Positions 25,642 to 33,878 of a DNA stretch of 64,000 bases are shown piece after piece. The stretch is taken from positions 62,001 to 126,000 of the forward strand of contig NZ_FZNW01000007.1 of the NCBI RefSeq assembly GCF_900188115.1. Direction: 5' to 3'. Every line of letters starts with the position of its first letter. Positions within the stretch are counted from its first letter, which is position 1. The stretch is from Haloechinothrix alba. GTDB lineage: Bacteria; Actinomycetota; Actinomycetes; Mycobacteriales; Pseudonocardiaceae. Made by a program: the position numbers and the translations under genes. The notes under the pieces are model-generated. The model was not told the DNA's origin, did not search any database, and saw only the letters and a program-made list of their open reading frames with translations.

Positions 25642-26136
25642 TTACCGGTCCCCGCGCAGTTCGCGGGCGCGGCGGCGGGACCGGCTGGTCCGCGCGAACA
25701 CCCACACGCGAAGCAGGACGAAACGCACGAGCCCGAACACCAGCGCCGCGGCGACGATCGTCGCGGTCTGCTGAGCGGCCGACGGGTCCGGCACCACCAG
25801 CTGCAGGACGGCCAGCGTCGTGGAGCTGTACGTGGCGTAGAAGGTGATGGTGACCGCGATCGCGACCAGACGCCGGAGCCTGGAGCTGCCGCGCGCGTTG
25901 AACGTGACGTAGTGGTGGAACTCGGTGTTGGCCACGGTCGTGACCACGATCGCGCTGATGTTGGCCGGGTAGGTACCGAGCGGTTCGCGCAGCAGCAGGA
26001 ACAGTCCGGCGTGCATACCGGTGGCAGCCACACCCGCAGCGACGTACCACGCGCCCTGCCGCAGCAGCTGGACCAGCAGTGGTGACCGTGTGATGCGCTG
26101 CCGCACGGCTCGTGACAGCGACATCAAGGCCGGCAT
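25642..26136 (-). CDS. GtrA-family membrane protein
   Basis: This 164-residue protein has four predicted membrane helices and the GtrA-like features of a first helix WYVAAGVAATGMHAGLF and the conserved segment TVANTEFHHYVTFNARG. Members are thought to move lipid-linked sugars across the membrane in cell-wall or polysaccharide synthesis. The C-terminus is Arg-rich (TSRSRRRARELRGDR). It lies between the cbtBA riboswitch and the AcrA1-like gene, on the same strand as both, with 73 bp to the latter. Substrate cannot be inferred. Confidence 0.8.
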   Translation of the reverse strand: MPALMSLSRAVRQRITRSPLLVQLLRQGAWYVAAGVAATGMHAGLFLLLREPLGTYPANISAIVVTTVANTEFHHYVTFNARGSSRLRRLVAIAVTITFYATYSSTTLAVLQLVVPDPSAAQQTATIVAAALVFGLVRFVLLRVWVFARTSRSRRRARELRGDR

Positions 26137-26209
26137 GTCGCCGAAGGTACACGGGCCCGGCGGCTCCCGGGAGCGCGGTCGGCGCGCCTCGCGGGTGCCG
26201 CGACGACGG

Positions 26210-28201
26210 TCACGGCTTGCGCCGCCACACCAGCCGGGTCATCGTGGCCGCCACGGCAGGCAGCGGCCTCCTGCCGCGGTCCGCGGCCTCCGGGGCCGAT
26301 TCGGGCATGATCCGGTAGAGGGTGTTGGCGACCAGCCGGGACACCCGGGGGCTCAGGCGGCCCGCGAGCTCGGCTGCGTTGCCCGCGGGCAGGCTCAGGA
26401 TCACCGGCCTGCGGACGAGGGCCTTGAGCACGAGCTTGCCCGCCGAGGAGGCGCTGATCGTGGGCAGCGTGCGGTACACCCCTGTCGGGGCGATCATTTC
26501 GGTGCGCACCAGCGGCATACGCAGCGACGTGAACGTCACGCCGTCGACGAACGTCTCGCTGCCTGCGGCGAGCCCGAACTCCTCGAGCGCGGCCTTGGAG
26601 GCGAGGTAGGCCGAGAACCGCGGCGTGTCCGTCTCCAGCCCCTGGCTGGTGACGTTGACGACGTGCCCGAACCCGCGCCGCTGCATCGACGGCAGCAGCC
26701 CGAGCACCAGGCGGACGTGCCCGAAGTAGTTGATCGCCATTGTGCGTTCGAAGTCGTGGAAGCGCTGCGTCGACAGGTGCACCGACCGGCGGATGGAGCG
26801 GCCTGCGTTGTTGACCACCATGTCCACCCCGCCTACCTCGTCGAGCACGTTCTTGACCAGGGTGTCGACCGACTCGCCGTCGGTGAGGTCGCAGGGGAAC
26901 GCGTGCGCGGTTCCGCCGGACTCTCGGATGCGTTCGCACACGGCGTCGAGCTCGTCGCCGCGGCGCGCCACCAGCACGACGGCCGCGCCCTCGTCGGCGG
27001 CCTGCTGCGCGGCGGCCCGCCCGATTCCGGAGGACGCCCCTGTGATGAGCACGGTGCGCCCGTACAGGGCTCCGCGCGGGTCACGGCGGCGGGCGCGGTC
27101 GGGGTCGAGGTGCTCGGCCCAGTACCGGTACAGCGGTCCGGCGTAGTCGGCGAGACGGGGCAGCTCGATGCCGCTTCCCGCAAGCGCGTCCCTGGTGGCG
27201 GCGGTATCGAAGCGCACGGGCGTGCTCAGGTGCGGGAGGACCTCGCGCGGCACGCCGAGCTCGGCGAGCACCGACGCGACGGCTTCGGCGCCGTTGCGCC
27301 CCGACTCCACCGCCGAGAGCACCCGTTTGCCTGCCGCGCCTGCGGCGGTGCGCAGGAGGGTCGAGACCCGCTCGGGCGCCACAGCGGCGATGCGGGGCGC
27401 GCCCGCGGCGCGGGCGAACGCGTTGTAGACCTCGTTCAGTGGCTGGGGTTCGGCAGCGCCGAGGTGGTAGGTGGTCCCCGAGGGCGCCTCGCGGTGCATG
27501 AGGTATGCCATCGCCTCGACCACGTAGTCCACCGGAACCAGGTTGGTGGCACCGAGGTCGATGCCGGGCAGCGGGAGCCCGGACGGCATCGCGGCCAGCC
27601 GCGAGATCGCGGGCAGGAAGTAGTACGGCCCGTCGACCTTGTCCATCTCCCCGGTCCGCGAGTCACCGACCACCGCGGACGGCCGGTATACCGTGACCGG
27701 GGCAGCGCGCTGCCCGCGCACCAGCTTCTCCGCCTCGAACTTGGTGGCGTGGTACGGCGACGGCAGGGACTGCCCGAGGTCGAAGTCGGCCTCGGTGAAG
27801 CGCCCCGCGTACTCGCCTGCGACCGCGATCGAGGAGACGTGGTGCAGGCGCGGTGATCCGAGCCGTTCCACCAGCTCGATGAGGTTGCGGGTGCCGGTGA
27901 CGTTCGCCGCGGTGTTGGCCTCCTCGCTCGCGGTGAAGTCGTAGATGGCCGCCAGGTGGACGACGTGGTCGACGGACCCGAGCGTCGTCGGGTCGACACC
28001 GAGCGAGCTCTCGGTGAGGTCGCCGGGGACGGGGACGAGGGCCCCCGGACGGTCGAGCGTGGCAGCGAGCTCGGTGAGCCGGTGTTTCGACGACGGGCGA
28101 ACGAGCGCGTACACGGTCGCGGTGGCGTCCCGTTCGAGCAGCCGTGCGACGAGGCGACGTCCGATGAAACCGGTCGCGCCGGTGACGAAGTACGTGGGCA
28201 T
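26210..28201 (-). CDS. Two-domain SDR, AcrA1-like fatty acyl-CoA reductase
   Basis: This 663-residue protein fuses two short-chain dehydrogenase domains. The N-terminal extended SDR has TYFVTGATGFIGRRLV (residues 3-18) and resembles thioester-reductase or male-sterility domains. The C-terminal classical SDR has TVLITGASSGIGRAA near residue 383, NNAGRS near residue 462 and YLASK near residue 530. The same layout is found in mycobacterial AcrA1 (Rv3391), which is linked to reducing long-chain acyl-CoA to aldehyde or alcohol. It is preceded by a perfect 20-bp palindrome at 28240-28259 that recurs before the acyl-CoA ligase gene at 33879. Substrate is inferred. Confidence 0.83.
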   Translation of the reverse strand: MPTYFVTGATGFIGRRLVARLLERDATATVYALVRPSSKHRLTELAATLDRPGALVPVPGDLTESSLGVDPTTLGSVDHVVHLAAIYDFTASEEANTAANVTGTRNLIELVERLGSPRLHHVSSIAVAGEYAGRFTEADFDLGQSLPSPYHATKFEAEKLVRGQRAAPVTVYRPSAVVGDSRTGEMDKVDGPYYFLPAISRLAAMPSGLPLPGIDLGATNLVPVDYVVEAMAYLMHREAPSGTTYHLGAAEPQPLNEVYNAFARAAGAPRIAAVAPERVSTLLRTAAGAAGKRVLSAVESGRNGAEAVASVLAELGVPREVLPHLSTPVRFDTAATRDALAGSGIELPRLADYAGPLYRYWAEHLDPDRARRRDPRGALYGRTVLITGASSGIGRAAAQQAADEGAAVVLVARRGDELDAVCERIRESGGTAHAFPCDLTDGESVDTLVKNVLDEVGGVDMVVNNAGRSIRRSVHLSTQRFHDFERTMAINYFGHVRLVLGLLPSMQRRGFGHVVNVTSQGLETDTPRFSAYLASKAALEEFGLAAGSETFVDGVTFTSLRMPLVRTEMIAPTGVYRTLPTISASSAGKLVLKALVRRPVILSLPAGNAAELAGRLSPRVSRLVANTLYRIMPESAPEAADRGRRPLPAVAATMTRLVWRRKP

Positions 28202-28239
28202 GCTCGACCTCCTGGGGCGGGAACAGGCGAGGTCGACAA

Positions 28240-28259
28240 TACCTACTCGCGAGTAGGTA
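28240..28259. promoter_or_regulatory. Perfect 20-bp palindrome, probable TetR-type operator
   Basis: TACCTACTCGCGAGTAGGTA is a perfect palindrome 38 bp upstream of the AcrA1-like start. A 17-of-20 match lies at 33763-33782 before the acyl-CoA ligase. The symmetry and size are those of TetR-family operators; the regulator is not identified. Confidence 0.7.
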
Positions 28260-28325
28260 ACGCTAGCCGGTCATCCCGACCGGTTCCGGTCCGACCGCCG
28301 GGTGGAGGCTCCGGAAGCCGACCGG

Positions 28326-28538
28326 TCACTGGGTTTGGGTGTCGTCCACGGCCTCGGTGCTGATCACCGCGTCCCGCAGGGCCGCGCGCAGCTTGCCGAC
28401 GTCCAACCGGGTCAGTACCGCGGACTCGCCCGGCGGGGCGATGAGCACGACCTTGCTGTCGCTGGCGAACACCGTGATGTTCCTCCGCCTGCCTGCCAGG
28501 TCTCGGCAGGCGATCGTCCAGGTATCTCGAGCAGACAT
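28326..28538 (-). CDS. Small hypothetical protein, 70 residues
   Basis: No family is recognised. The product (MSARDTWTIACRDLAGRR at the start) has alternating strands, an ITVFASDSKVVLIAPPG core and a helical end (DVGKLRAALRDAV), without signal or membrane segment. The ATG at 28538 has GAGGAA eight bases upstream. Short proteins of this kind are common in Pseudonocardiaceae genomes. It stands alone between the AcrA1-like gene and the MarR regulator, and nothing in the context suggests a function. Confidence 0.6.
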   Translation of the reverse strand: MSARDTWTIACRDLAGRRRNITVFASDSKVVLIAPPGESAVLTRLDVGKLRAALRDAVISTEAVDDTQTQ

Positions 28539-28747
28539 GGTGCTGATTCCTCGCGCGTCGTCCAGCCCTTTCCGACAGGTGTGACGCCGCCGTTGCGTGA
28601 TCGTGACGCCACGAGGCGCATCAGTTCGGGCCGATCGCCCGGCGGATGGACGGTTGTGGGCGTGTCGCATGATCGCGCCGAATGGCCCCCACTGCTCGCC
28701 CGTCGCTGGCAGGATTGGACCCGACCAGGACGAACCGGAGGTGGGCG

Positions 28748-29200
28748 ATGGAGCGCGGCCAGAAGCAGGCCGTCCAAGCATGGGAAGCGTTGTTCCGCTC
28801 GCAGGTCACCCTGCTGCGGCGGTTCAAGGCGAACTTCCGTACCGCCGAGATCAGTCTCTCGGAGTACGACGTGCTCTACAACCTGACCCTGTTCCCCGGT
28901 GCCCGGCTCCGCCTGAACGAGCTCAACGAGCACATCCTGCTCGCCCAGCCCAGCCTGAGCAGGCTCATCGAGCGCATGGAGTCCGACGGTCTGGTCCGCA
29001 GGGAACGTGATCCCGCGGACGGTCGCGGCACCCTCGTGGTGCTCACCGAGCACGGGTCGGTCGTGCAGCGCAGGGTAGGGCGCGCGCACGCGGACGCGAT
29101 CGCCGCGTACGTCGGAGGCGCGCTCGACGAGGAGGAGCTGCGCGTCCTGGAACGGCTGTGCAACAAGCTCCGCGCCGCGCAGTCCAGCATCGCGAACTGA
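28748..29200 (+). CDS. MarR-family transcriptional regulator
   Basis: This 150-residue winged-helix regulator has the MarR core: LRLNELNEHILLAQPSLSRLIERME (in parts, residues 55-80) as the recognition helices and the wing SDGLVRRERDPADGRGTLVVL after it. The ATG at 28748 is supported by GGAGGTG upstream; a longer start at 28682 is not needed. No ligand can be named. Its upstream 200 bases, shared with the divergent small hypothetical gene, hold no clear dyad. Confidence 0.9.
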   Translation: MERGQKQAVQAWEALFRSQVTLLRRFKANFRTAEISLSEYDVLYNLTLFPGARLRLNELNEHILLAQPSLSRLIERMESDGLVRRERDPADGRGTLVVLTEHGSVVQRRVGRAHADAIAAYVGGALDEEELRVLERLCNKLRAAQSSIAN

Positions 29201-29243
29201 CCGGCCGGCACCGGCCGGCACCGACCGGCACCGACAAGCACCG

Positions 29244-29609
29244 TCAGCCGCGAACGGCCGACCGCCTGCGCAGCAGCACGGCGAGCCCGGCCCAGGAAAC
29301 GAGTACCACCACTGCCGAGGCCGCCCACAGCAGCTCGATGTGCTGCTGCGGGTACACGATGTCGGCCAGGTAGTGCTCGATGAACCCGCTGCCGGCACCG
29401 CGCTCGCCTGCCTCGGCGCGGAAGTGGTTCTCCAGCGGCGTCAGCGGGCAGGTGAACCCGAACGTGACGATCGTGACAGCCCATCCCGTGGCGATCGCGT
29501 GCGGCACGATCGCGCGGGGCCATCGCCAGGCCAGGAACCCACCGAGCAGAACGTAAGCGAGGAATGCCAGGTGCAGGCTCATGGTGGCGTCCGCGAGGAC
29601 GCGGTACAT
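29244..29609 (-). CDS. DUF2784 membrane protein
   Basis: This 121-residue protein has three to four membrane segments and the DUF2784 features MSLHLAFLAYVLLGGFLAW and FTCPLTPLENHFR (residues 53-65). It ends in a basic LLRRRSAVRG tail. The function of DUF2784 is unknown. The ATG at 29609 fits the family start; the gene is divergent from hrpA with 34 bp between start codons, so their promoters overlap. Confidence 0.85.
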   Translation of the reverse strand: MYRVLADATMSLHLAFLAYVLLGGFLAWRWPRAIVPHAIATGWAVTIVTFGFTCPLTPLENHFRAEAGERGAGSGFIEHYLADIVYPQQHIELLWAASAVVVLVSWAGLAVLLRRRSAVRG

Positions 29610-29643
29610 GCCCTCATTGTGCCCCGATATCCTGGACCCCGGT

Positions 29644-32600
29644 ATGTCTACATCACGACCGGCAGGGGCCGTCACCGGCAGCGGGCCCGTCACAGCCGGT
29701 GACCTCCGCGAACGCCTTGACGGCCTGCTGATCAGCGACCGGCATCGGCTGCGCCGCCGGATCGACGGGACCCGCAAGCTCTCCGACCAGGAGGCACTGC
29801 GCTCCACCCTGGCGACGATCGCCGAGGACGTCGCGGCCGCGGAGCGTCGCGTCGCCGCCCGCCGCGCCGCCGTTCCGGCCGTCGACTATCCCGCCGAGCT
29901 GCCGGTCAGCCGGCGCAGCGAGGACATCGCCGCGGCGATCCGGGACAACCAGGTCGTGATCGTTGCGGGGGAGACCGGCTCCGGCAAGACGACGCAGCTG
30001 CCCAAGATCTGCCTCGAGCTCGGCAGGGGTGTACGCGGCATGATCGGGCACACCCAGCCACGGCGTATCGCGGCCCGGTCGGTGGCCGAGCGCCTGGCGG
30101 CGGAGCTGGGCACCGAGCCGGGCGGGACGGTCGGCTGGAAGGTGCGCTTCACCGACCACGTCGGGGAGGACACCCTCGTCAAGGTCGCCACGGACGGCAT
30201 CCTGCTCGCCGAGATCCAGCACGACCCGATGCTGCGTGCCTACGACACCCTCATCATCGACGAGGCGCACGAGCGCAGCCTGAACATCGACTTCCTGCTC
30301 GGCTACATCAAGCGGTTGCTGCCGCGCAGACCCGACCTGAAGGTGGTCATCACATCGGCCACCATCGACCCGGAGCGCTTCGCCAGGCATTTCGGCGGTG
30401 CGGCCGAGACGGCGCCTGTGCTGGAGGTCTCCGGGCGCACGTACCCCGTCGAGGTGCGGTACCGGCCGGTCGTCGACCCCGACGACCCGGACGCCGATCC
30501 GGACAGGGACCAGGTGCAGGCCATCAGCGACGCGGTCGACGAGCTCGTCGCGGAGGGGCCGGGGGACATGCTGGTGTTCCTGTCGGGCGAGCGGGAGATC
30601 CGCGACACGGCCGAGGCCCTGTCCGCGCGGAAGCTCCCGGACACCGAGATCCTGCCGCTGTACGCCCGGCTGACCAGCGCCGAGCAGCAGCGTGTGTTCC
30701 AGTCGCACCGGGGCAGGCGCATCGTGCTCGCCACCAATGTCGCCGAGACCTCGCTGACGGTGCCGGGGATCCGCTACGTCATCGACCCGGGTACCGCAAG
30801 GATCTCCCGGTACAGCAACCGGCTGAAGGTACAGCGGCTGCCGATCGAGCGCGTGTCGCAGGCCTCCGCCGACCAGCGCAAGGGGCGCTGCGGGCGTATC
30901 GGTCCCGGTATCTGCGTCCGGCTGTACTCGGAGGAGGACTTCGCCGCGCGACCGCGGTTCACCGACCCGGAGATCCTGCGCACCAACCTCGCCTCGGTGA
31001 TCCTGCAGATGACCTCGGCCGGGCTCGGCGACATCGCCGAGTTCCCGTTCCTCGACCCGCCGGACACCCGGCAGATCACCGACGGCGTGCAGCTGCTGCG
31101 CGAGCTCGGGGCGCTGGAGGAACGCGGCGGGGGTAACGGTTCCCGCGGGGCGGGCGCGCACTCGGCCCACCGGATCACGTCGGTCGGCCGCAAGCTGGCG
31201 CGGTTCCCGCTCGACCCCCGCATGGCGCGCATGGTTCTCGAGGCAGAGCAGCACGGCTGTGCCCACCACGTGATGGTCGTGGCGGCGGCGCTGTCCATTC
31301 AGGATCCTCGGGAGCGCCCTGCCGAGCACACCGGTGCCGCCGATGCCGCGCATGCCCGCTTCACGCACCCGAGGTCCGACTTCCTCGCGCTGATCAACCT
31401 CTGGGAGCACCTGCGCGCGCGCCAGAAGGAGAACTCGAACAGCAAGTTCCGCAAGCTCTGCAAGACCGAGTTCATCAACTACCTGCGGGTGCGCGAGTGG
31501 CAGGACGTGTACAACCAGCTGCGTGAGACAGCGAAGTCGCTGAACATCGACGTGACCAAACGCGAGCTCGCCTACGACGAGACCACCGACTCCGGGTACC
31601 AACGCATCCACAAGAGCCTGCTGGCGGGCCTGCTGTCGCACGTCGGCCTGCGGGACGCGGCCAAGAAGGACTACCTGGGCGCCCGCGGGGCGCGGTTCGC
31701 GATCTTTCCCGGATCGGCGCTGTTCTCCAGCAGCCCACGCTGGGTCATGGCGGGTGAGCTGGTCGAGACCTCACGTCTGTGGGCGCGGGTGGTCGCCGGG
31801 ATCCAGCCCGAATGGGTGGAGAAACTCGCCGCGCACCTGGTCCGGCGCACGTACTCCGAGCCGCACTGGGAACGCAAGCGCGGTGCGGTGATGGCCTACG
31901 AGACGGTGACGCTCTACGGCGTCCCGATCGTGGAGGGGCGCAAGGTCACCTACTCCGGCGTCGACCCGCAGCTGTGCAGGGAGCTGTTCATCCGGCACGC
32001 GCTTGTGGAGGGTGACTGGGACACCAACCACCGCTTCTTCCAGCACAACGCCGAGCTGCTGGCCGAGGTCGGCGAGCTGGAGGAGCGGGCACGCCGCAGG
32101 GACATCCTCGTCGACGACGAGGCGCTGTTCGAGTTCTACGACAGCCGCATCGGTTCCGAGGTCACTTCGGCCCGCCACTTCGACACCTGGTGGAAGAAGG
32201 TCCGGCGGCAGCAGCCGGACCTGCTGGACTTCACCAAGGCCATGCTGATCAACTCCGGCACCGCCGACGTCGACGAGAACGACTACCCGACGACGTGGCG
32301 GCACGGCAGGATCGAGCTGCCGGTGAGCTACCAGTTCGAGCCGGGAGCCGACGCCGACGGCGTGACCGTGCACATCCCGCTCGCCGTGCTCAACCAGGTC
32401 GCCGACTCCGGGGCGGAGGCGTTCGACTGGCAGGTGCCGGGGCTGCGCGAGGACCTGGTCACGGCCTTGATCAAGTCCCTTCCCAAGCAGCTGCGTCGCC
32501 ACCTGGTTCCGGCCCCCGACACGGCGCGGGCCGTGCTGACGCGGCTGACACCACACGAGGAACCGCTCGGTCCGGCGCTCGCGCGCGAGCTGCGCGCGCT

Positions 32601-33660
32601 GTACGGCATCGACATCCCCCCGGACGCCTGGGACTACTCCCGGGTGCCAGAGCACCTCACCATCACGTTCCGGGTGGTCGACGAGCAGGACCGCCCGCTC
32701 GGCGAGGGCAAGGATCTGCAGGCGCTGCGGGCCGACCTCGCGCCGCGGTTGCGTACCGAGCTGTCCAAGGCGGGCGGCGACATCGAGCGGAGCGGCCTGC
32801 GGGACTGGACGATGGACGAGCTGCCGCGGTCGTTCGACGGCTCCGGCGATGACTCGGCCTCCGGTGCGGTGCGGGGGTTTCCCGCGCTCGTCGACGAGGG
32901 CGAGGCCGTCGATGTCCGGGTACTGGCGACACCGGCCGAGCAGCAGGCAGCGATGGCCGAGGGAACGCGCAAGCTGGTGCTGCTCAACGTGCCGTCGCCG
33001 CGCAAGGCGCTGCGCGGAACGCTGTCGAACACCGCCAAGCTCGAGCTGGCGAACAACCCGCACGGCGGGGTCGGCGGCCTGCTCGACGACTGCACGCGGT
33101 GCGCAGCGGACAAGCTGATCGCCGAGGCGGGAGGTCCCGCGTGGGACGCAGAGGGGTTCGCGCGGCTCACCGAGGTGGTGCGTGCCGGTCTGGAGTCGAC
33201 GGTCGCCGAGACCGTGGAGCGGGTCCGCGGGGTGCTCGTCGCCTGGCACCGCGCGGTGCAGGCCGTCGAGCAGCTACCCGAAGCGGCCTTCGCCGAGGCC
33301 CGCGCCGATATGACCGCCCAGCTGTCCCGCCTGGTCTACGACGGGTTCGTCGCGGACACGGGCTGGCACCGCCTGCCGGACCTCGAACGCTACCTGCGCG
33401 CGATCGAGCGCCGCGTGGACAAGCTCGCGACCGCGGCCGACCGCGACACCGAACGGATGCGCATCGTGGCTGAGCTCGAGGAGGATTACCGGCGATGCCG
33501 CGAGGACCGGGCCGGGTACGGCGGTGCCGGGCCGCTCGCCGAGGTCGGCTGGATGCTCGAGGAGCTGCGGGTGAGCTTCTTCGCCCAGACCCTCGGCACC
33601 GCCCACCCCGTCTCCGAGAAGCGGGTGCGCCGCGCCCTCGACGAGGCCTGTGCTGAATGA
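29644..33660 (+). CDS. hrpA: ATP-dependent RNA helicase HrpA (DEAH box)
   Basis: This 1338-residue helicase carries, in order, Walker A AGETGSGKTTQLPK near residue 108, the DEAH box IIDEAHERSLNIDF near residue 205, TSATIDPERF near residue 236, ATNVAETSLTVPGIRYVID near residue 365-385, and QRKGRCGRIGPG near residue 415. Helicase-associated and DUF3418 regions fill the C-terminal half, giving full HrpA length. It remodels RNA; in other bacteria it acts in ribosome rescue or fimbrial mRNA processing. ATG 29644 is chosen because homology begins shortly after it. Its stop codon (33658-33660) lies inside the first unit of a palindromic repeat. Confidence 0.95.
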   Translation: MSTSRPAGAVTGSGPVTAGDLRERLDGLLISDRHRLRRRIDGTRKLSDQEALRSTLATIAEDVAAAERRVAARRAAVPAVDYPAELPVSRRSEDIAAAIRDNQVVIVAGETGSGKTTQLPKICLELGRGVRGMIGHTQPRRIAARSVAERLAAELGTEPGGTVGWKVRFTDHVGEDTLVKVATDGILLAEIQHDPMLRAYDTLIIDEAHERSLNIDFLLGYIKRLLPRRPDLKVVITSATIDPERFARHFGGAAETAPVLEVSGRTYPVEVRYRPVVDPDDPDADPDRDQVQAISDAVDELVAEGPGDMLVFLSGEREIRDTAEALSARKLPDTEILPLYARLTSAEQQRVFQSHRGRRIVLATNVAETSLTVPGIRYVIDPGTARISRYSNRLKVQRLPIERVSQASADQRKGRCGRIGPGICVRLYSEEDFAARPRFTDPEILRTNLASVILQMTSAGLGDIAEFPFLDPPDTRQITDGVQLLRELGALEERGGGNGSRGAGAHSAHRITSVGRKLARFPLDPRMARMVLEAEQHGCAHHVMVVAAALSIQDPRERPAEHTGAADAAHARFTHPRSDFLALINLWEHLRARQKENSNSKFRKLCKTEFINYLRVREWQDVYNQLRETAKSLNIDVTKRELAYDETTDSGYQRIHKSLLAGLLSHVGLRDAAKKDYLGARGARFAIFPGSALFSSSPRWVMAGELVETSRLWARVVAGIQPEWVEKLAAHLVRRTYSEPHWERKRGAVMAYETVTLYGVPIVEGRKVTYSGVDPQLCRELFIRHALVEGDWDTNHRFFQHNAELLAEVGELEERARRRDILVDDEALFEFYDSRIGSEVTSARHFDTWWKKVRRQQPDLLDFTKAMLINSGTADVDENDYPTTWRHGRIELPVSYQFEPGADADGVTVHIPLAVLNQVADSGAEAFDWQVPGLREDLVTALIKSLPKQLRRHLVPAPDTARAVLTRLTPHEEPLGPALARELRALYGIDIPPDAWDYSRVPEHLTITFRVVDEQDRPLGEGKDLQALRADLAPRLRTELSKAGGDIERSGLRDWTMDELPRSFDGSGDDSASGAVRGFPALVDEGEAVDVRVLATPAEQQAAMAEGTRKLVLLNVPSPRKALRGTLSNTAKLELANNPHGGVGGLLDDCTRCAADKLIAEAGGPAWDAEGFARLTEVVRAGLESTVAETVERVRGVLVAWHRAVQAVEQLPEAAFAEARADMTAQLSRLVYDGFVADTGWHRLPDLERYLRAIERRVDKLATAADRDTERMRIVAELEEDYRRCREDRAGYGGAGPLAEVGWMLEELRVSFFAQTLGTAHPVSEKRVRRALDEACAE

Positions 33661-33728
33661 CGCTTTCACTCCGTACGGAAGGTTGAATGACGCTTTCAGT
33701 CCACGAGATGGACTGAAAGCGTCATTCA
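33654..33728. repeat. 75-bp three-unit palindromic element, family 2 copy A
   Basis: Three 19-bp units are arranged A-11-B-7-C'. A is TGAATGACGCTTTCACTCC (33654-33672), B is TGAATGACGCTTTCAGTCC (33684-33702), and C' (33710-33728) is the perfect reverse complement of B, with a 7-bp loop. Unit A overlaps the hrpA stop codon. The same layout with the same spacers is found at 62844-62918. The B-C' hairpin could end hrpA transcription. Confidence 0.88.
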
Positions 33729-33762
33729 ACACACAGGGCGTGAGTGTTGCCCGGGGCGCAAG

Positions 33763-33782
33763 AATCTACTCGCTAGTAGGTA
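33763..33782. promoter_or_regulatory. Probable TetR-type operator before acyl-CoA ligase
   Basis: AATCTACTCGCTAGTAGGTA matches the 20-bp palindrome at 28240-28259 at 17 positions, keeping CTACTCG and AGTAGGTA. It lies 96 bp upstream of the acyl-CoA ligase start, suggesting shared control of the two lipid genes. Confidence 0.65.
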
Positions 33783-33878
33783 ATGTGAGCCATGCCCTGG
33801 ATACGGGACGGTCGGTTCGCTAGGGTCGCCAGGGATACCGGCGGTACGACGTGCATGATGCCAACGGAGGTGCAGCGG

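Noticed and set aside
29201-29240. Short repeats of CCGGCAC after the MarR gene
   Set aside because: The units are short and GC-rich and may arise by slippage; no related copies were noticed elsewhere in the window.
29653-31641. 662-codon minus-strand frame under hrpA
   Set aside because: Antisense to the helicase motifs and without any domain pattern.
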